Notes: a model not told the origin generated them from the letters alone. A DNA stretch of 64,000 nucleotides from Maribellus sp. CM-23 (GCF_021354595.1 NZ_JADWYJ010000001.1:1403446-1467445); one strand, 5' to 3'. Shown: positions 52,468-60,983, counted from the stretch's first letter. Made by a program: numbers and translations.

Positions 52468-52596
52468 TACCAATTGTTTTTCAGAGTGAGCCTTATGCGA
52501 AACTCTGAAATTACAATGGTTAATGCCGATAGACAATTGAAAAGGCTTTAAGAGCGCAGCGAATTTAAGGCTCAACTCAATTGCTAATCGGTATAA
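52462..52596. repeat. MITE-like short element with imperfect terminal inverted repeats
   Basis: The left end reads GGTATAATACCAATTG (52461-52476) and the right end CAATTGCTAATCGGTATAA (52578-52596). The reverse complement of the right end, TTATACCGATTAGCAATTG, matches the left after a 5-bp gap. The 135-bp interior has no gene. It ends the ComB-like gene (TAA 52465-52467 lies inside the left end) and pushes the downstream frame's start. Such elements recur in Bacteroidota genomes. Confidence 0.5.
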
Positions 52597-52688
52597 AAAA
52601 TGTCCAAGCGACACAAGCATTTTACGATAAAAGCTTCCTCCAAATTTCAAAAAAGGAATACAATTCGATCAGAAGAAAGGATAAAATG

Positions 52689-53855
52689 ATGACGTACAAT
52701 TTTGATGAAATTATTCAGCGCAAAGAAACCAATTGCTTGAAATACGATGCACTGGAAACTTATTTCAAATCGCCCGGCCTGCTTCCGCTTTGGGTGGCCG
52801 ACATGGATTTTCGCACACCCGATTTTATAATGGAAGCCATCCGAGAAAGAGCACAGCACGAGATACTGGGCTACACGTTTAAACCCGACTCTTATTTTAA
52901 CGCGATCATCGGATGGATGAAACGCAGACACGACTGGGACATTCAAAAGGAATGGATCTCGTTTAGCCCGGGTGTGGTGGCCGGCCTGACAATGGGTATC
53001 GAGACTTTCTCCAAACCCGGCGACGGAGTGGTGGTTCAACCGCCGGTGTATTTCCCGTTTTTCGACTGTGTAAAAGGCACGAAACGCCAACTCATCGAAA
53101 ACCCGTTAAAGCTCGTGAACGGACGTTATACTTTTGATCTGGATGATTTAAAAACCAAGATCGACTCCAACACCAAGCTACTGTTGCTTTGCAATCCACA
53201 AAACCCGGGAGGCATGGTGTGGACACGCGAAGAACTGGAAGGACTGACCAGGGTTTGTATGGAAAATAACATCATGATTATTTCAGATGAAATTCACTCC
53301 GACCTGGTTTACAAAGGCCACAAGCACATCCCGATCGCCACTCTTTCGGAAGAAGTTAAAGAGAATTGCATGATTACGATGGCGCCCAGCAAAACATTCA
53401 ATGTTGCAGGGCTTTCATCTTCGCTTGTTATCATTCCGAACAAAAATAAGTTTGCGCGCTACGAAAGACACCTTGGAGTGGGACACCTTGGAATGGGCAA
53501 CATATTTGGATCGATTGCGCTCGAAGCTGCCTACACCCACGGCGACAACTGGCTCGATCAACTGCTAAGCTACCTTTGGGACAATTATTTATTACTCGAA
53601 AGTTTTGTTGAAAAGCACCTTCCACGCGTGAAAGTGATGAAACCCGACGGGACCTACCTGGTATGGCTCGATTTCACCGATTACAAGATGAAAAACGAGG
53701 AGTTAATGAAATTCACCATCGAACAGGCGCAGCTGGCACTAAACGACGGCGGCAGGTTTGGAACAGGTGGCGAAGGCTGGCTGCGTATCAACATCGGCTG
53801 CCCGAGAAGCACGTTGGAAGAAGCTTTGAACCGCCTCGGGAAAGCATTCAAATAG
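52689..53855 (+). CDS. PatB/MalY-type PLP-dependent C-S lyase
   Basis: This 388-residue fold-type I PLP enzyme opens MTYNFDEIIQRKETNCLKYD and has LPLWVADMDFRTPDF. The PLP-binding region is VVVQPPVYFPFFDCV and LLCNPQNPGGMVW. The lysine that forms the internal aldimine is in TMAPSKTFNVAGLSSS, and RINIGCPRSTLEEAL binds substrate carboxylate. It probably performs beta-elimination on cystathionine or cysteine S-conjugates to give pyruvate, ammonia and a thiol. The frame opens at 52581, inside the repeat element, but the family-typical start is the ATG at 52689 (or 52686). Confidence 0.93.
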   Translation: MTYNFDEIIQRKETNCLKYDALETYFKSPGLLPLWVADMDFRTPDFIMEAIRERAQHEILGYTFKPDSYFNAIIGWMKRRHDWDIQKEWISFSPGVVAGLTMGIETFSKPGDGVVVQPPVYFPFFDCVKGTKRQLIENPLKLVNGRYTFDLDDLKTKIDSNTKLLLLCNPQNPGGMVWTREELEGLTRVCMENNIMIISDEIHSDLVYKGHKHIPIATLSEEVKENCMITMAPSKTFNVAGLSSSLVIIPNKNKFARYERHLGVGHLGMGNIFGSIALEAAYTHGDNWLDQLLSYLWDNYLLLESFVEKHLPRVKVMKPDGTYLVWLDFTDYKMKNEELMKFTIEQAQLALNDGGRFGTGGEGWLRINIGCPRSTLEEALNRLGKAFK

Positions 53856-53878
53856 AGGCAGACCCGTATAAAAAACAA

Positions 53879-53945
53879 AATCCGTCTTTGGAATTCTTTG
53901 AGCTGCCGGTGCAGCAAAGATATTTTCCAAAGACGGATTTTTTTG
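53879..53945. terminator. Bidirectional terminator between convergent genes
   Basis: A 13-bp stem (53879-53891 with 53927-53939) encloses an inner hairpin (53896-53906 with 53911-53919). T-runs follow on both strands (TTTTTT on the plus strand, TTTTGTTTTTT on the minus strand). Confidence 0.9.
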
Positions 53946-53969
53946 TGCTTTATCTTTTCCTCCAGTCGA

Positions 53970-55376
53970 TCAATCCAGTTTGGGCGTTAAACGAATCACA
54001 GCATCGGGTTTGTTCAACACCACATAAATAGCTCCATCGGGGCCGGTAGAAACATCCCGAACACGCCCCTGCCCTTTCACAATCACTTCTTCGTGCATTA
54101 CGCGGTCGCCCTCAATGTCGAGCAAGCTTACCTCCTCGTATTTCAAAGCCCCCACCAGCAATTTGTTTTTCCACTTTTTAAACAAATCGCCGCGGTAAAA
54201 ATCGAGGCCACAAACCGCGTTGGAAGGTTTCCAGTAATAAACCGGCTGCTCGTAGCCCGGCTTGCGCGTGTATTCCGAAACAATGCTTCCGTTGTAATTC
54301 AATCCATAGGTAATTACCGGCCAGCCGTAATTTTTCCCCGCTTCAATCAGGTTCAGTTCGTCGCCTCCCATCGGGCCGTGCTCGGTTGCCCAGAGCTGCC
54401 CCGTTTCGGGATGAATCGCCATTCCCTGGATATTCCGGTTTCCAAGCGAATAAAGCGACGGCATAGAATTCTCGGCATCAAACCACGGGTTATCCGCCGG
54501 AACAGTGCCATCTTTATAGATCCGGTGAACTTTCCCGTTGGGCCGCGCCAGGTCCTGCGCATGAATATCGGTTCCGCGTTCGCCAATGGCAAAATACAGA
54601 TAGCCCCACGGATCGAAAACAATCCGGCAACCGTAGTGATGACGGGTGGTCCGGTAGGTTTCGTGCGGCGCCTCAAACAGCACCTGCTGATCCACCCAGG
54701 CGTTGTCCCTGATCTTTCCGCGAACAATACGCGTCATGGCCGGCGGGCGTTCGGCCCCCACCACATTGCTTAAGGCATGACTGTGCGCCAGGTAAATCCA
54801 TCCGTTCTGACTATAATCCGGATCCACTGCCACATCCAGCAAGCCTCCCTGGCCTTCGTGCAAAACTTCAGGCGTATTCCGCACGGCCTCTTTTTGCAAA
54901 GCGCCGTTTTTCACTACCCGCAGGCGACCGGGCCGCTCGGTGATCAGTGCAGTGCTGGCATCGATAAAATCAATGGCCCACGGAATCTCCAGTTTATCGG
55001 CAAAAACCTCCACGTTCATAAAATAATCCATTGTTTCCAACTCTTTTACAATGGATGGACGCTCTGCCCCGGCATTTTTCTCGGAGCCACGGATGTACTT
55101 CAGAATCGCACCAATTTCGGTGTCGCTCAAAGTCTTCTCGTACGACGGCATGCCCAAATGCGAAATCCCAAATTTGATGTTTCGGTAGATGTAACCATCT
55201 TCGGCTCCAAACTGCCAGATACCATCTACCAGACTGGTAGCGTTTCCGCCGTTCAGATCGGCGCCGTGGCACTGGGCACAATGCTGCTGATAAAGCGCCT
55301 GCCCGTCCTGCGCGCCCGCATTACAGGAGAAGAACAAATAAAAAGAAGCTAGAACAAAAAGTCGGAAAAATTTCAT
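53970..55376 (-). CDS. Cytochrome c-PQQ glucose/sorbosone dehydrogenase-like fusion
   Basis: This 468-residue exported protein has a signal peptide (FVLASFYLFFSCNAGAQ). An N-terminal class I cytochrome c domain follows, with the heme motif CAQCH near residue 34 and the axial Met in SHLGMPSYEKTLS. From residue about 115 to the end it is a GSDH-type beta-propeller: LEIPWAIDFIDASTALITERPGRLRV, then EGQGGLLDVAVDPDYSQNGWIYL, RHHYGCRIVFDPWGYLYFAIGERG and TEHGPMGGDELNLI. These carry the Asp and His typical of PQQ-dependent sugar oxidation. Electrons could pass from the propeller to the fused heme. The substrate is unknown. Confidence 0.92.
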   Translation of the reverse strand: MKFFRLFVLASFYLFFSCNAGAQDGQALYQQHCAQCHGADLNGGNATSLVDGIWQFGAEDGYIYRNIKFGISHLGMPSYEKTLSDTEIGAILKYIRGSEKNAGAERPSIVKELETMDYFMNVEVFADKLEIPWAIDFIDASTALITERPGRLRVVKNGALQKEAVRNTPEVLHEGQGGLLDVAVDPDYSQNGWIYLAHSHALSNVVGAERPPAMTRIVRGKIRDNAWVDQQVLFEAPHETYRTTRHHYGCRIVFDPWGYLYFAIGERGTDIHAQDLARPNGKVHRIYKDGTVPADNPWFDAENSMPSLYSLGNRNIQGMAIHPETGQLWATEHGPMGGDELNLIEAGKNYGWPVITYGLNYNGSIVSEYTRKPGYEQPVYYWKPSNAVCGLDFYRGDLFKKWKNKLLVGALKYEEVSLLDIEGDRVMHEEVIVKGQGRVRDVSTGPDGAIYVVLNKPDAVIRLTPKLD

Positions 55377-55947
55377 TGTTGCTGATTTAGATTATACGAA
55401 CAAGATAAGGAAATTAAGCCGTTTTTGTTCACCAAAATCCTATCGCAATGGCTTTTACAGCGCACAATCAGCAAGTAGTAAACCGGGCAACATCCATATC
55501 ATCAGCGTTCTGTTTTCACGTTTTACATTTAGGATCATCGTGTCCCGTTCATCTTAAAGAATGCTTCTCCGTCTGTTGACGGATCGCAATGACAGAAAAA
55601 GAAGGTTACTGTCCCCAAAGTTCTTTTGAATTAGATTGAACTTATTATTTCGTAAGTAAGCACTAGAGTTTTCACCCCTAAATCCCCTATAGGGGACTTT
55701 AAGCCTCCCGTCAGCTGACGGAGAGGTTTGGAGGGGTAAAATAAAAGCCGATTATAGATTGTAAGTTTCTTTTAAAATAATTTGACTTTTTGGACAACCT
55801 CCAGTTGAGTCCGACAGCTCCGCTGAGCGGAGTGCAGCCGAAACGGGGGGCCATATCTTCTTAACAGGAAACCCCGTGGCCAACCACGAGGAATTATTTT
55901 ATTAAATTGCAGGCATTAGCAACAAAGCTTTTGAAAGCCATACAACG
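55377..55947. repeat. Mosaic of short palindromic repeat fragments
   Basis: This 571-bp gap has no gene. It holds several palindromes: TCCGTC...GACGGA (55568-55583), CCCCTATAGGGG (55684-55695), CCGTCAGCTGACGG (55708-55721, perfect) and TCCGCTGAGCGGA (55819-55831). CACCCCTAAATCC (from 55673) and GGTTTGGAGGGGT (55725-55737) form a partial outer inverted repeat. This is typical of dispersed intergenic repeats piled up in one spot. Confidence 0.6.
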
Positions 55948-57045
55948 ATGAAACAATTCTTTCCCATCCTGTTCCTGGTCATTTTTCTGGGAATACTGAT
56001 AAGTGCCAATATCTATCTCACCCGGCGGTTCACCTTTTATTTCGATCTGAAAAGTTCCCGCTATCTCTACCTGACTTTTGCATCGGTCACTGTTTTTATG
56101 ATTGCCGGAATCATGGTCTTTTCCAATGCAGCATCGGGATTTGCCAACCTGGCTTACAGTGCGGCGTCGATCTTTATGGGCTTTATGCTCTACCTTTTAC
56201 TGGCGGTTCTGGCGGTTCACCTGCTGAGTGTTTTTGTACAACTCCAGCCCAAAATACTGGGAACCGCCTCGCTGGCGCTGGCCGTACTTGTTACCACACT
56301 GGGTATCTGGAACGCGATGTACAAACGGGTTACCCGTGTTGATATTCCGGTTAAAGGACTAAAGAAAGAAGTAAAGATCATGCACTTGTCCGACATTCAC
56401 ATCGGGCATTTCTGGGGACCCAAAACCCTGCAAAAGATCGTGGATAAAACCAACCAGGAGAACCCGGATGTGGTGTTTATCACCGGCGATTTGTTTGACG
56501 GCAAAATACGGCTGAACAAAGCCAGCATTGAACCCCTGAAAAAGCTTTCGGCCCCGGTTTATTTTGTGGAAGGCAACCACGACGGATACTCGGGCGCCAA
56601 AGAGGTAAAAGCAAAACTGAGGGAAATTGGCGTAAACGTACTTGAAAACGAAGTGACGCATTTTGGCGAGCTGCAAATTATCGGGCTCAACCACATGCGC
56701 GCCGACCACCCAAACGGGGGAAACCCCGAAAGGCCGACCATACAATCCACCCTCAGCCAGCTGAATATTTTTGACGGGCCGCCTACGGTGCTGCTTCACC
56801 ACAGTCCCGACGGGGTGGAATACGCCAACCGGCACGGGGTAGATCTGTACCTGGCCGGACACACCCACAACGGACAGCTATTTCCCGTAAACCTGCTTAT
56901 TCCTTTGTTTTACAAATACAACAAGGGCTTATTCAACTACAAAGGAACCCACATTTATGTGTCGCAGGGCGCCGGAGCCTTTGGCCCGCCCATGCGCGTA
57001 GGAACCATCAGCGAAATGCCTTTGCTTACTTTGAAACCGGAATAA
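55948..57045 (+). CDS. Membrane-anchored metallophosphoesterase
   Basis: This 365-residue protein has four N-terminal TM helices (about residues 5-23, 38-57, 68-95 and 105-125). A calcineurin-like phosphoesterase domain follows: IMHLSDIHIGHFWGPKT (metal ligands Asp and His), VFITGDLFDG, VEGNHDGYSG, VLLHHSPDG and LAGHTHNGQLFP. The complete five-motif set indicates a two-metal active site facing the cytoplasm or periplasm. YkuE/YaeI-type relatives hydrolyse UDP-diacylglucosamine or related lipids. It ends in a strong terminator. Confidence 0.93.
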   Translation: MKQFFPILFLVIFLGILISANIYLTRRFTFYFDLKSSRYLYLTFASVTVFMIAGIMVFSNAASGFANLAYSAASIFMGFMLYLLLAVLAVHLLSVFVQLQPKILGTASLALAVLVTTLGIWNAMYKRVTRVDIPVKGLKKEVKIMHLSDIHIGHFWGPKTLQKIVDKTNQENPDVVFITGDLFDGKIRLNKASIEPLKKLSAPVYFVEGNHDGYSGAKEVKAKLREIGVNVLENEVTHFGELQIIGLNHMRADHPNGGNPERPTIQSTLSQLNIFDGPPTVLLHHSPDGVEYANRHGVDLYLAGHTHNGQLFPVNLLIPLFYKYNKGLFNYKGTHIYVSQGAGAFGPPMRVGTISEMPLLTLKPE

Positions 57046-57397
57046 GAAGAAGGCAATAAGCGTCGAGCTCTGAGCTGCGAGCAAAATACAGCAACACCCG
57101 AATTGTAAGCAATTGTTAAATTGTAGAATGAGTTACGAGCAAAATACAGCAACACGGCAACACGGGCACTCTGAACCCCGAACTCTGAACTCTAAACACT
57201 GCGACTGCAACACCCCCTCCGTCATTCCGGCGTCGAAGCCGCCTGAATTCCTCGTCCCCCTGAATGGGGACAAACGGGAAGCGTTACGAGCTGCGAGCTT
57301 TACTGCATCACAGCTACACTACAACTCGGCAACACCGAATTTTACAGCGAATACGAACGGGCCGAACAATTGTGGATTAAAGTTGTGATTTTATACA
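57046..57397. repeat. Degenerate repeat fragments after the metallophosphoesterase gene
   Basis: Two copies of GAGC/ACGAGCAAAATACAGCAACAC-like sequence (17-mer GCAAAATACAGCAACAC at 57081-57097 and 57139-57155, 58 bp apart) sit here. GTCCCC...GGGGAC (57254-57271) forms a hairpin. Similar wording such as GAACTCTGAACTCTAAAC suggests worn-out dispersed elements. There is no gene. Confidence 0.5.
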
Positions 57398-57436
57398 TCC
57401 CTCTTCAGCAAGCAACTTGCTGAAGAGGGATTTTTT
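57398..57436 (+). terminator. Very strong terminator downstream of the metallophosphoesterase
   Basis: A perfect 15-bp stem (57398-57412 with 57416-57430) has a 3-nt loop and six T directly after. Confidence 0.92.
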
Positions 57437-57468
57437 AGCGCCAATTGCTGAATAAATAAAAGGCATTG

Positions 57469-57720
57469 GCGAAAACATGGTGGAGGGCGACGAAAACATA
57501 AAAAAGTACCGTGAATACAAGCATGCAAGTCGCGAAAACATCAACACAGTTAGCGAAAACATCATCGTATGCAGTGAAATCGTCACCCAAAACGGTGAAT
57601 TTATCAAGGGAAATTGCGAAAACAACTTTGCAAACAGCGAAATGAACAACAGGCTTAGTGAAACCATAAAACAAGGTAGTGAAAACAACTCCACACTCAA
57701 TGGAAAGAACACCCACAGAG
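57469..57720. repeat. Array C: twelve degenerate units at exactly 21-bp intervals
   Basis: The G of GAA (once GGAA) occurs at 57471, 57492, 57513, 57534, 57555, 57576, 57597, 57618, 57639, 57660, 57681 and 57702: eleven consecutive intervals of exactly 21 bp with no indel. Units begin with [AG][CT]GAAAACA-like bases, and the remaining 11-13 positions vary freely. A plus-strand frame from ATG 57477 stays open through 57749 (heptads with Ser-Glu), and the minus strand is also open, so coding is not proven. It follows a terminator and precedes the cassette-like island. Confidence 0.92.
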
Positions 57721-57749
57721 CAAGTTACAACCGCATAACAGCCGGCTAA

Positions 57750-58074
57750 AAAACAGCACTAAAGAGGACCACGTATCCGTATTATGTTTATATTTACTGA
57801 GCTAAAAACCAAAACCTTTTGACTACACGCCTGCAAATAAAGCCCACGCAGGAACAACACCGCCAGCCGTGCAATCACTTGCTCCTGTATAATTATGTCC
57901 CCCGCTTTTCGGAACGGGGAAGCGACTTACGATATATGCAGGCGTTACCGGGGCACGGACCAGGCAAAACCACCGAAAAAAATGAGATAATGAAAATAAC
58001 ATGACTAGTGATGTTATACGGTAGTTGTGCTTCATGCCAAGAGTCCACATTGCTAATTGAAACATTGATATAAA
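57750..58074. other. Gap upstream of the first island genes
   Basis: It holds the first attC-like site, an ATAACAT/ATGTTAT hairpin (57997-58018 region) and AT-rich leader sequence. I see no gene. Confidence 0.5.
57826..57946 (+). repeat. attC-like structured site S1
   Basis: ACGCCTGCA (57826-57834) and TGCAGGCGT (57938-57946) are a perfect 9-bp inverted repeat bounding about 121 nt. The interior can fold (CCCCGCTTTTCGGAACGGGG region, 57900-57919). The right end reads GCGTTAC, and CGTTA also ends sites S2 and S4. It precedes the first two island genes. Confidence 0.5.
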
Positions 58075-58395
58075 ATGATTAAAAAACTTTTCGGAAAAAA
58101 GAGTAAATCTGAATATAGATTCAAAGAAGCTAAAAACACTGCTTGTTTTGTTTGTGACCATGTCCTCAATAAAGAAAGAGATATCCTATTTGTAACTCAC
58201 GACAAAGATGGCTCTAGCTGGCAATTCCTTTGTGGACAAGACGACCACAGCGAATCCAACATTAAGATTATAAGCATGGAACAAGCTACAGATTTGGACT
58301 TCACTATAAATGACCTGTTTGAAATGCCTGAAGGATTTGGCGCTGAAAGAGAGAAAGTTGGTTCAAAATGGAATCCTTTCAGAATCTCTGAATAA
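58075..58395 (+). CDS. DUF2185-like small protein in the island
   Basis: This 106-residue cytoplasmic protein has ACFVCDHVLNKERDILFVTHD and SSWQFLCGQDDHSESNIKII, then DLFEMPEGFGAEREKVGSKWNPF. The pattern (Asp-rich centre, LPxGxxAxR/xxxW end) resembles DUF2185/Imm33-like proteins, some of which act as immunity factors. There is no signal peptide or membrane segment. It is AT-rich compared with the flanking core genes and is followed after 9 bp by a second gene, so both belong to one cassette. Confidence 0.7.
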   Translation: MIKKLFGKKSKSEYRFKEAKNTACFVCDHVLNKERDILFVTHDKDGSSWQFLCGQDDHSESNIKIISMEQATDLDFTINDLFEMPEGFGAEREKVGSKWNPFRISE

Positions 58396-58404
58396 TAATA
58401 TCAT

Positions 58405-58860
58405 ATGGGCGATGTAATCCAAGAAATATCAACAGCTATAAAGACTTTAAAGTATTCTGAAAGTCAAATAAAGCTTTTAGATTTTGATTCTGGTAAAGAA
58501 TTGTACTATGAACTTCTTGATTGGTTTGTAAAATCTGGAGACAGACGTTGGTGGTGGGAGGATTTTAAACAAACCTCATTTGATTTTCATACATATGAAA
58601 GACCACTTGAAAAACTGACTGAGATTATCCCTGATTTGAATGAAAGGGTCTGGTTAATGGTGGAAGACGATGAAGAAGAATATTATCCTATTTACGACTG
58701 TGAACCTTCAATCATAGGACAGATTATCGGTGAGTGTTTCGGATTTGAATATTATGTGATTGACAAAAATTTGGATTGGTTAATTTGCGAAAATCATCAC
58801 AACAGATTAATTGGACTTGGACAGAAACTTAAGGATAAGAATATTGACAAAATTAAATAA
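58405..58860 (+). CDS. Acidic small protein of the DUF6756 type in the island
   Basis: This 151-residue acidic protein has SGDRRWWWEDFKQTSFDFHTYERP and LNERVWLMVEDDEEEYYPIYDCEP, followed by FEYYVIDKNLDWLICENHHN. It resembles DUF6756-type proteins and more distantly SMI1/KNR4-like immunity proteins (inference). In one sampled line (58441-58500) only 15 of 60 bases are G or C, against 29 of 60 in the metallophosphoesterase gene (56581-56640), so composition is foreign. Confidence 0.68.
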   Translation: MGDVIQEISTAIKTLKYSESQIKLLDFDSGKELYYELLDWFVKSGDRRWWWEDFKQTSFDFHTYERPLEKLTEIIPDLNERVWLMVEDDEEEYYPIYDCEPSIIGQIIGECFGFEYYVIDKNLDWLICENHHNRLIGLGQKLKDKNIDKIK

Positions 58861-58873
58861 AGCACGAAAGCAC

Positions 58874-58996
58874 AACAATGTGTATAATTCATAAGGGTTT
58901 CAGCGGTTTTCGAGCAGTATCATCCGCATCCAATTGGGGTGGTAACTTGATAGGTTTGAAGCCCGCAACCCCTTACAAAATCATACACTCAACGTT
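58874..58996 (+). repeat. attC-like structured site S2 (best example)
   Basis: The left arm holds AAC (58874-58876), GTGTAT (58880-58885) and TAAGGG (58892-58897). The right arm holds CCCTTA (58970-58975), ATACAC (58983-58988) and GTT (58994-58996), which pair in nested order with unequal spacers. A single imperfect hairpin with extrahelical bases and the ends CACAAC and GTTAACG resembles the RYYYAAC...GTTRRRY layout of integron attC sites. Length is about 123 nt. Confidence 0.6.
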
Positions 58997-59015
58997 AACG
59001 GTAATTTTTAAAAAG

Positions 59016-59504
59016 ATGAAAACATATTTATTGATTTTAATATTTGCATTAAATACTTTTCAGTTATTCTCTCAAGAAAGTACGCTTACGTCAAAAGACT
59101 TAATAGGTATTTGGCAAGCTGATTCTAAAAACGTTGACCGTTTCTGGAATGACTCGTATGCATTTTTTAAAGATGGAACTTTTGGTTTCTTACCATCACA
59201 GTTTGATGGCTTGCAAAGAATTATTGGAATAAATGGTCAATATGAAGTTAAAGACAACCAATTGATACTAACAGTCAAATCAACTCATGAAAAGGTCGGT
59301 GGGAAATTAGTAAGGAGCAAGTATACCACTAAGTCAGATTCTTGGCAGGTCATTGACTTTGAAACAAAAGAATTAAATATAAAAGCTGAGCCTGCGATAT
59401 TGTTATTAGAAAAATGCGAAGGTGATTCAACTTCTGTAAAATGTATTTTGATTGATAAACGAAAGTATTATAAACAGATAGATGACCCAGAAGATATATA
59501 TTAA
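59016..59504 (+). CDS. Secreted lipocalin-like small protein in the island
   Basis: The protein (162 residues from ATG 59016) has a signal peptide (TYLLILIFALNTFQLFSQ) and LIGIWQADSKN at the start of a beta-rich domain. AFFKDGTFGFLPSQFD, GQYEVKDNQLILTV and WQVIDFETKELNIK follow. The G-x-W and strand pattern recall lipocalin-like domains. The frame opens at 58878 inside site S2, but the signal peptide fixes the start at 59016. It occupies its own cassette. Confidence 0.65.
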   Translation: MKTYLLILIFALNTFQLFSQESTLTSKDLIGIWQADSKNVDRFWNDSYAFFKDGTFGFLPSQFDGLQRIIGINGQYEVKDNQLILTVKSTHEKVGGKLVRSKYTTKSDSWQVIDFETKELNIKAEPAILLLEKCEGDSTSVKCILIDKRKYYKQIDDPEDIY

Positions 59505-59510
59505 AAAACT

Positions 59511-59590
59511 ACCGCTAACAAATTGTAATATGGCAGGCGGGGGTAAGAGCGGTCTGACAAGTCAGACCTTGCGCCCACTTTCCTGCGGGT
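59511..59590 (+). repeat. attC-like structured site S3
   Basis: It starts CCGCTAACA (59512-59520), followed by ATATGGCAGGCGGGG, almost the same as the start of S4. A perfect 8-bp hairpin GGTCTGAC-AA-GTCAGACC (59551-59568) lies inside and CCTGC (59583-59587) can pair with GCAGG. The right boundary is not clear. Confidence 0.5.
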
Positions 59591-59655
59591 CTGACACGAT
59601 TTCTTTTCGAAATCTGCAACGGCAACATTGAAAGGGAGTTTCATACGCAATAATA

Positions 59656-60105
59656 ATGAAAAGAAAATCGAAATATAAGCAAGAGGAGGTTAAACCGAAA
59701 TTCAAACACTTTGCACTGGCAATGGTGATTATTATTTCGGTAATTTCTCCTTTTTTCATAATTGGTGACAGACAGGCTAAAAAATGGAATGAATATTTAA
59801 AAGAAAATGGAAAAGAGACCATTGCTTTTTTTGTCTATTCTGCGGGTAGAATGTCAAGTAAAACCTATGAGTTTCAATATATCGTAAATGGGAAAAGATA
59901 TACAGCAAGTTTAAATAAAGCACCAGATACACCACCTAATTGTCCTTTCAGCGAAATTCCTATGATGGTACGATACGCAGAAGAAAAACCTGCACGAAGC
60001 ATCACTCTTCCAGAAAAGGAATTTATTTATAAAGGATACACAATCAAATGGATAACAATTGACAAAAGCCACAACTATGCAATGACCATTGAGAAAAATA
60101 ATTGA
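59656..60105 (+). CDS. Small membrane-anchored protein in the island
   Basis: This 149-residue protein has a charged N-terminus (KRKSKYKQEEVKPKFK) and a TM helix (FALAMVIIISVISPFFIIG, about residues 19-37). A beta-rich outer domain follows (YEFQYIVNGKRYTASLNKAPD, MVRYAEEKPARSITLPEK). The domain resembles DUF3592-type modules loosely. AT-rich composition marks it as part of the island. Confidence 0.65.
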   Translation: MKRKSKYKQEEVKPKFKHFALAMVIIISVISPFFIIGDRQAKKWNEYLKENGKETIAFFVYSAGRMSSKTYEFQYIVNGKRYTASLNKAPDTPPNCPFSEIPMMVRYAEEKPARSITLPEKEFIYKGYTIKWITIDKSHNYAMTIEKNN

Positions 60106-60171
60106 AGTAAAATCATTTCCCCGAGGAATCTAAATCAATGAATATCAAACAAAAATAAAGCAAAAAAGCAG

Positions 60172-60270
60172 CCGCTGACACCGTACATATTGCAGGGCGG
60201 GGTTTGGTGGTACGCCAACTGTGTCCCGAGTAATCGAGACGCAACGACAACTTGCGAGTGACCGTTATGC
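60172..60270 (+). repeat. attC-like structured site S4
   Basis: It begins CCGCTGACA (60172-60180) and ATATTGCAGGGCGGGG, matching S3, and ends CGTTATGC (60263-60270). Inner hairpins include TTGGTG/CGCCAA (60204-60218) and CGCAA/TTGCG (60240-60256). It lies right before the next gene's leader. Confidence 0.55.
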
Positions 60271-60283
60271 TTAAATTTAAACG

Positions 60284-60955
60284 ATGAAAAAGCTACTGAC
60301 AATTATACTAGTCTTTTTGACAATTAACTCCATTGCACAAGTCGCTACTATTAATGACAAGGATGGATTTACAAATGTTAGAGAAAAACCTAGCATTGAT
60401 TCAAAAGTGATTTATAAACTAAATAACAATAAAGTATTTTGGTATGACTATAGTGAGAAAAACGATACATCTGATTGGGCTATAGTATATATTCCCAAAA
60501 ACGATTTATCATTAGGTTGCACTGACTTTAAATTTTTAGTTGGATTTATTCATAAATCAAGACTTGCCCCTCTTGACAAAATGGAAGAATACAAAAAATC
60601 AGATTTCAAATTCTCTTACACTCTTAAAGATTTCAATCCAGACAATCGAATTATAGATTGGATAAATAATCGTTCTGTAAGTTCTATTGATGGTCAATCT
60701 GTTTGGGGAACAGATGGAGAATTGCCAAAAACTGAAATTGAGAAAATCTCTATAAAAATTGACGGTGAAGAAATAAATATCAATAAGGCTTTTTATTCGA
60801 ATTTGTTTGAATGTGACAATGAGTTTAAAGTATATAAAAAAGAAGACACTTTTTTTGTTTATCAAGACAATAGTGATGGCGCAGGTTATTATCAGATTGT
60901 TTGGGTCTTAAACAAAACCGGTCTTATACAACGATTGCTAGGTACGATTTACTAA
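60284..60955 (+). CDS. Secreted SH3-domain-like protein in the island
   Basis: This 223-residue protein has a signal peptide (LTIILVFLTINSIAQ). A bacterial SH3-like segment follows: DKDGFTNVREKPSIDSKVIYKL, then WAIVYIP and GFIHKSRLAPL (residues about 22-100). The C-terminal half has no clear family (FKFSYTLKDFNPDNRIIDWIN). Such proteins are often exported binding modules. It is AT-rich and is followed by ACCGACAAACTGTAAT (60970-60985), which resembles the start of S3. Confidence 0.68.
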   Translation: MKKLLTIILVFLTINSIAQVATINDKDGFTNVREKPSIDSKVIYKLNNNKVFWYDYSEKNDTSDWAIVYIPKNDLSLGCTDFKFLVGFIHKSRLAPLDKMEEYKKSDFKFSYTLKDFNPDNRIIDWINNRSVSSIDGQSVWGTDGELPKTEIEKISIKIDGEEININKAFYSNLFECDNEFKVYKKEDTFFVYQDNSDGAGYYQIVWVLNKTGLIQRLLGTIY

Positions 60956-60983
60956 AAAAGCAATCAGTAACCGACAAACTGTA

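Noticed and set aside
57469..57720. Array C as a CRISPR array
   Set aside because: The conserved part is only 8-9 bp and the variable part 11-13 bp, far below CRISPR sizes. There are no cas genes, and repeats are degenerate throughout.
58075..60955. Island as a prophage or conjugative element
   Set aside because: There are no structural, packaging, relaxase or integrase genes, and the unit structure is one or two small genes per spacer.
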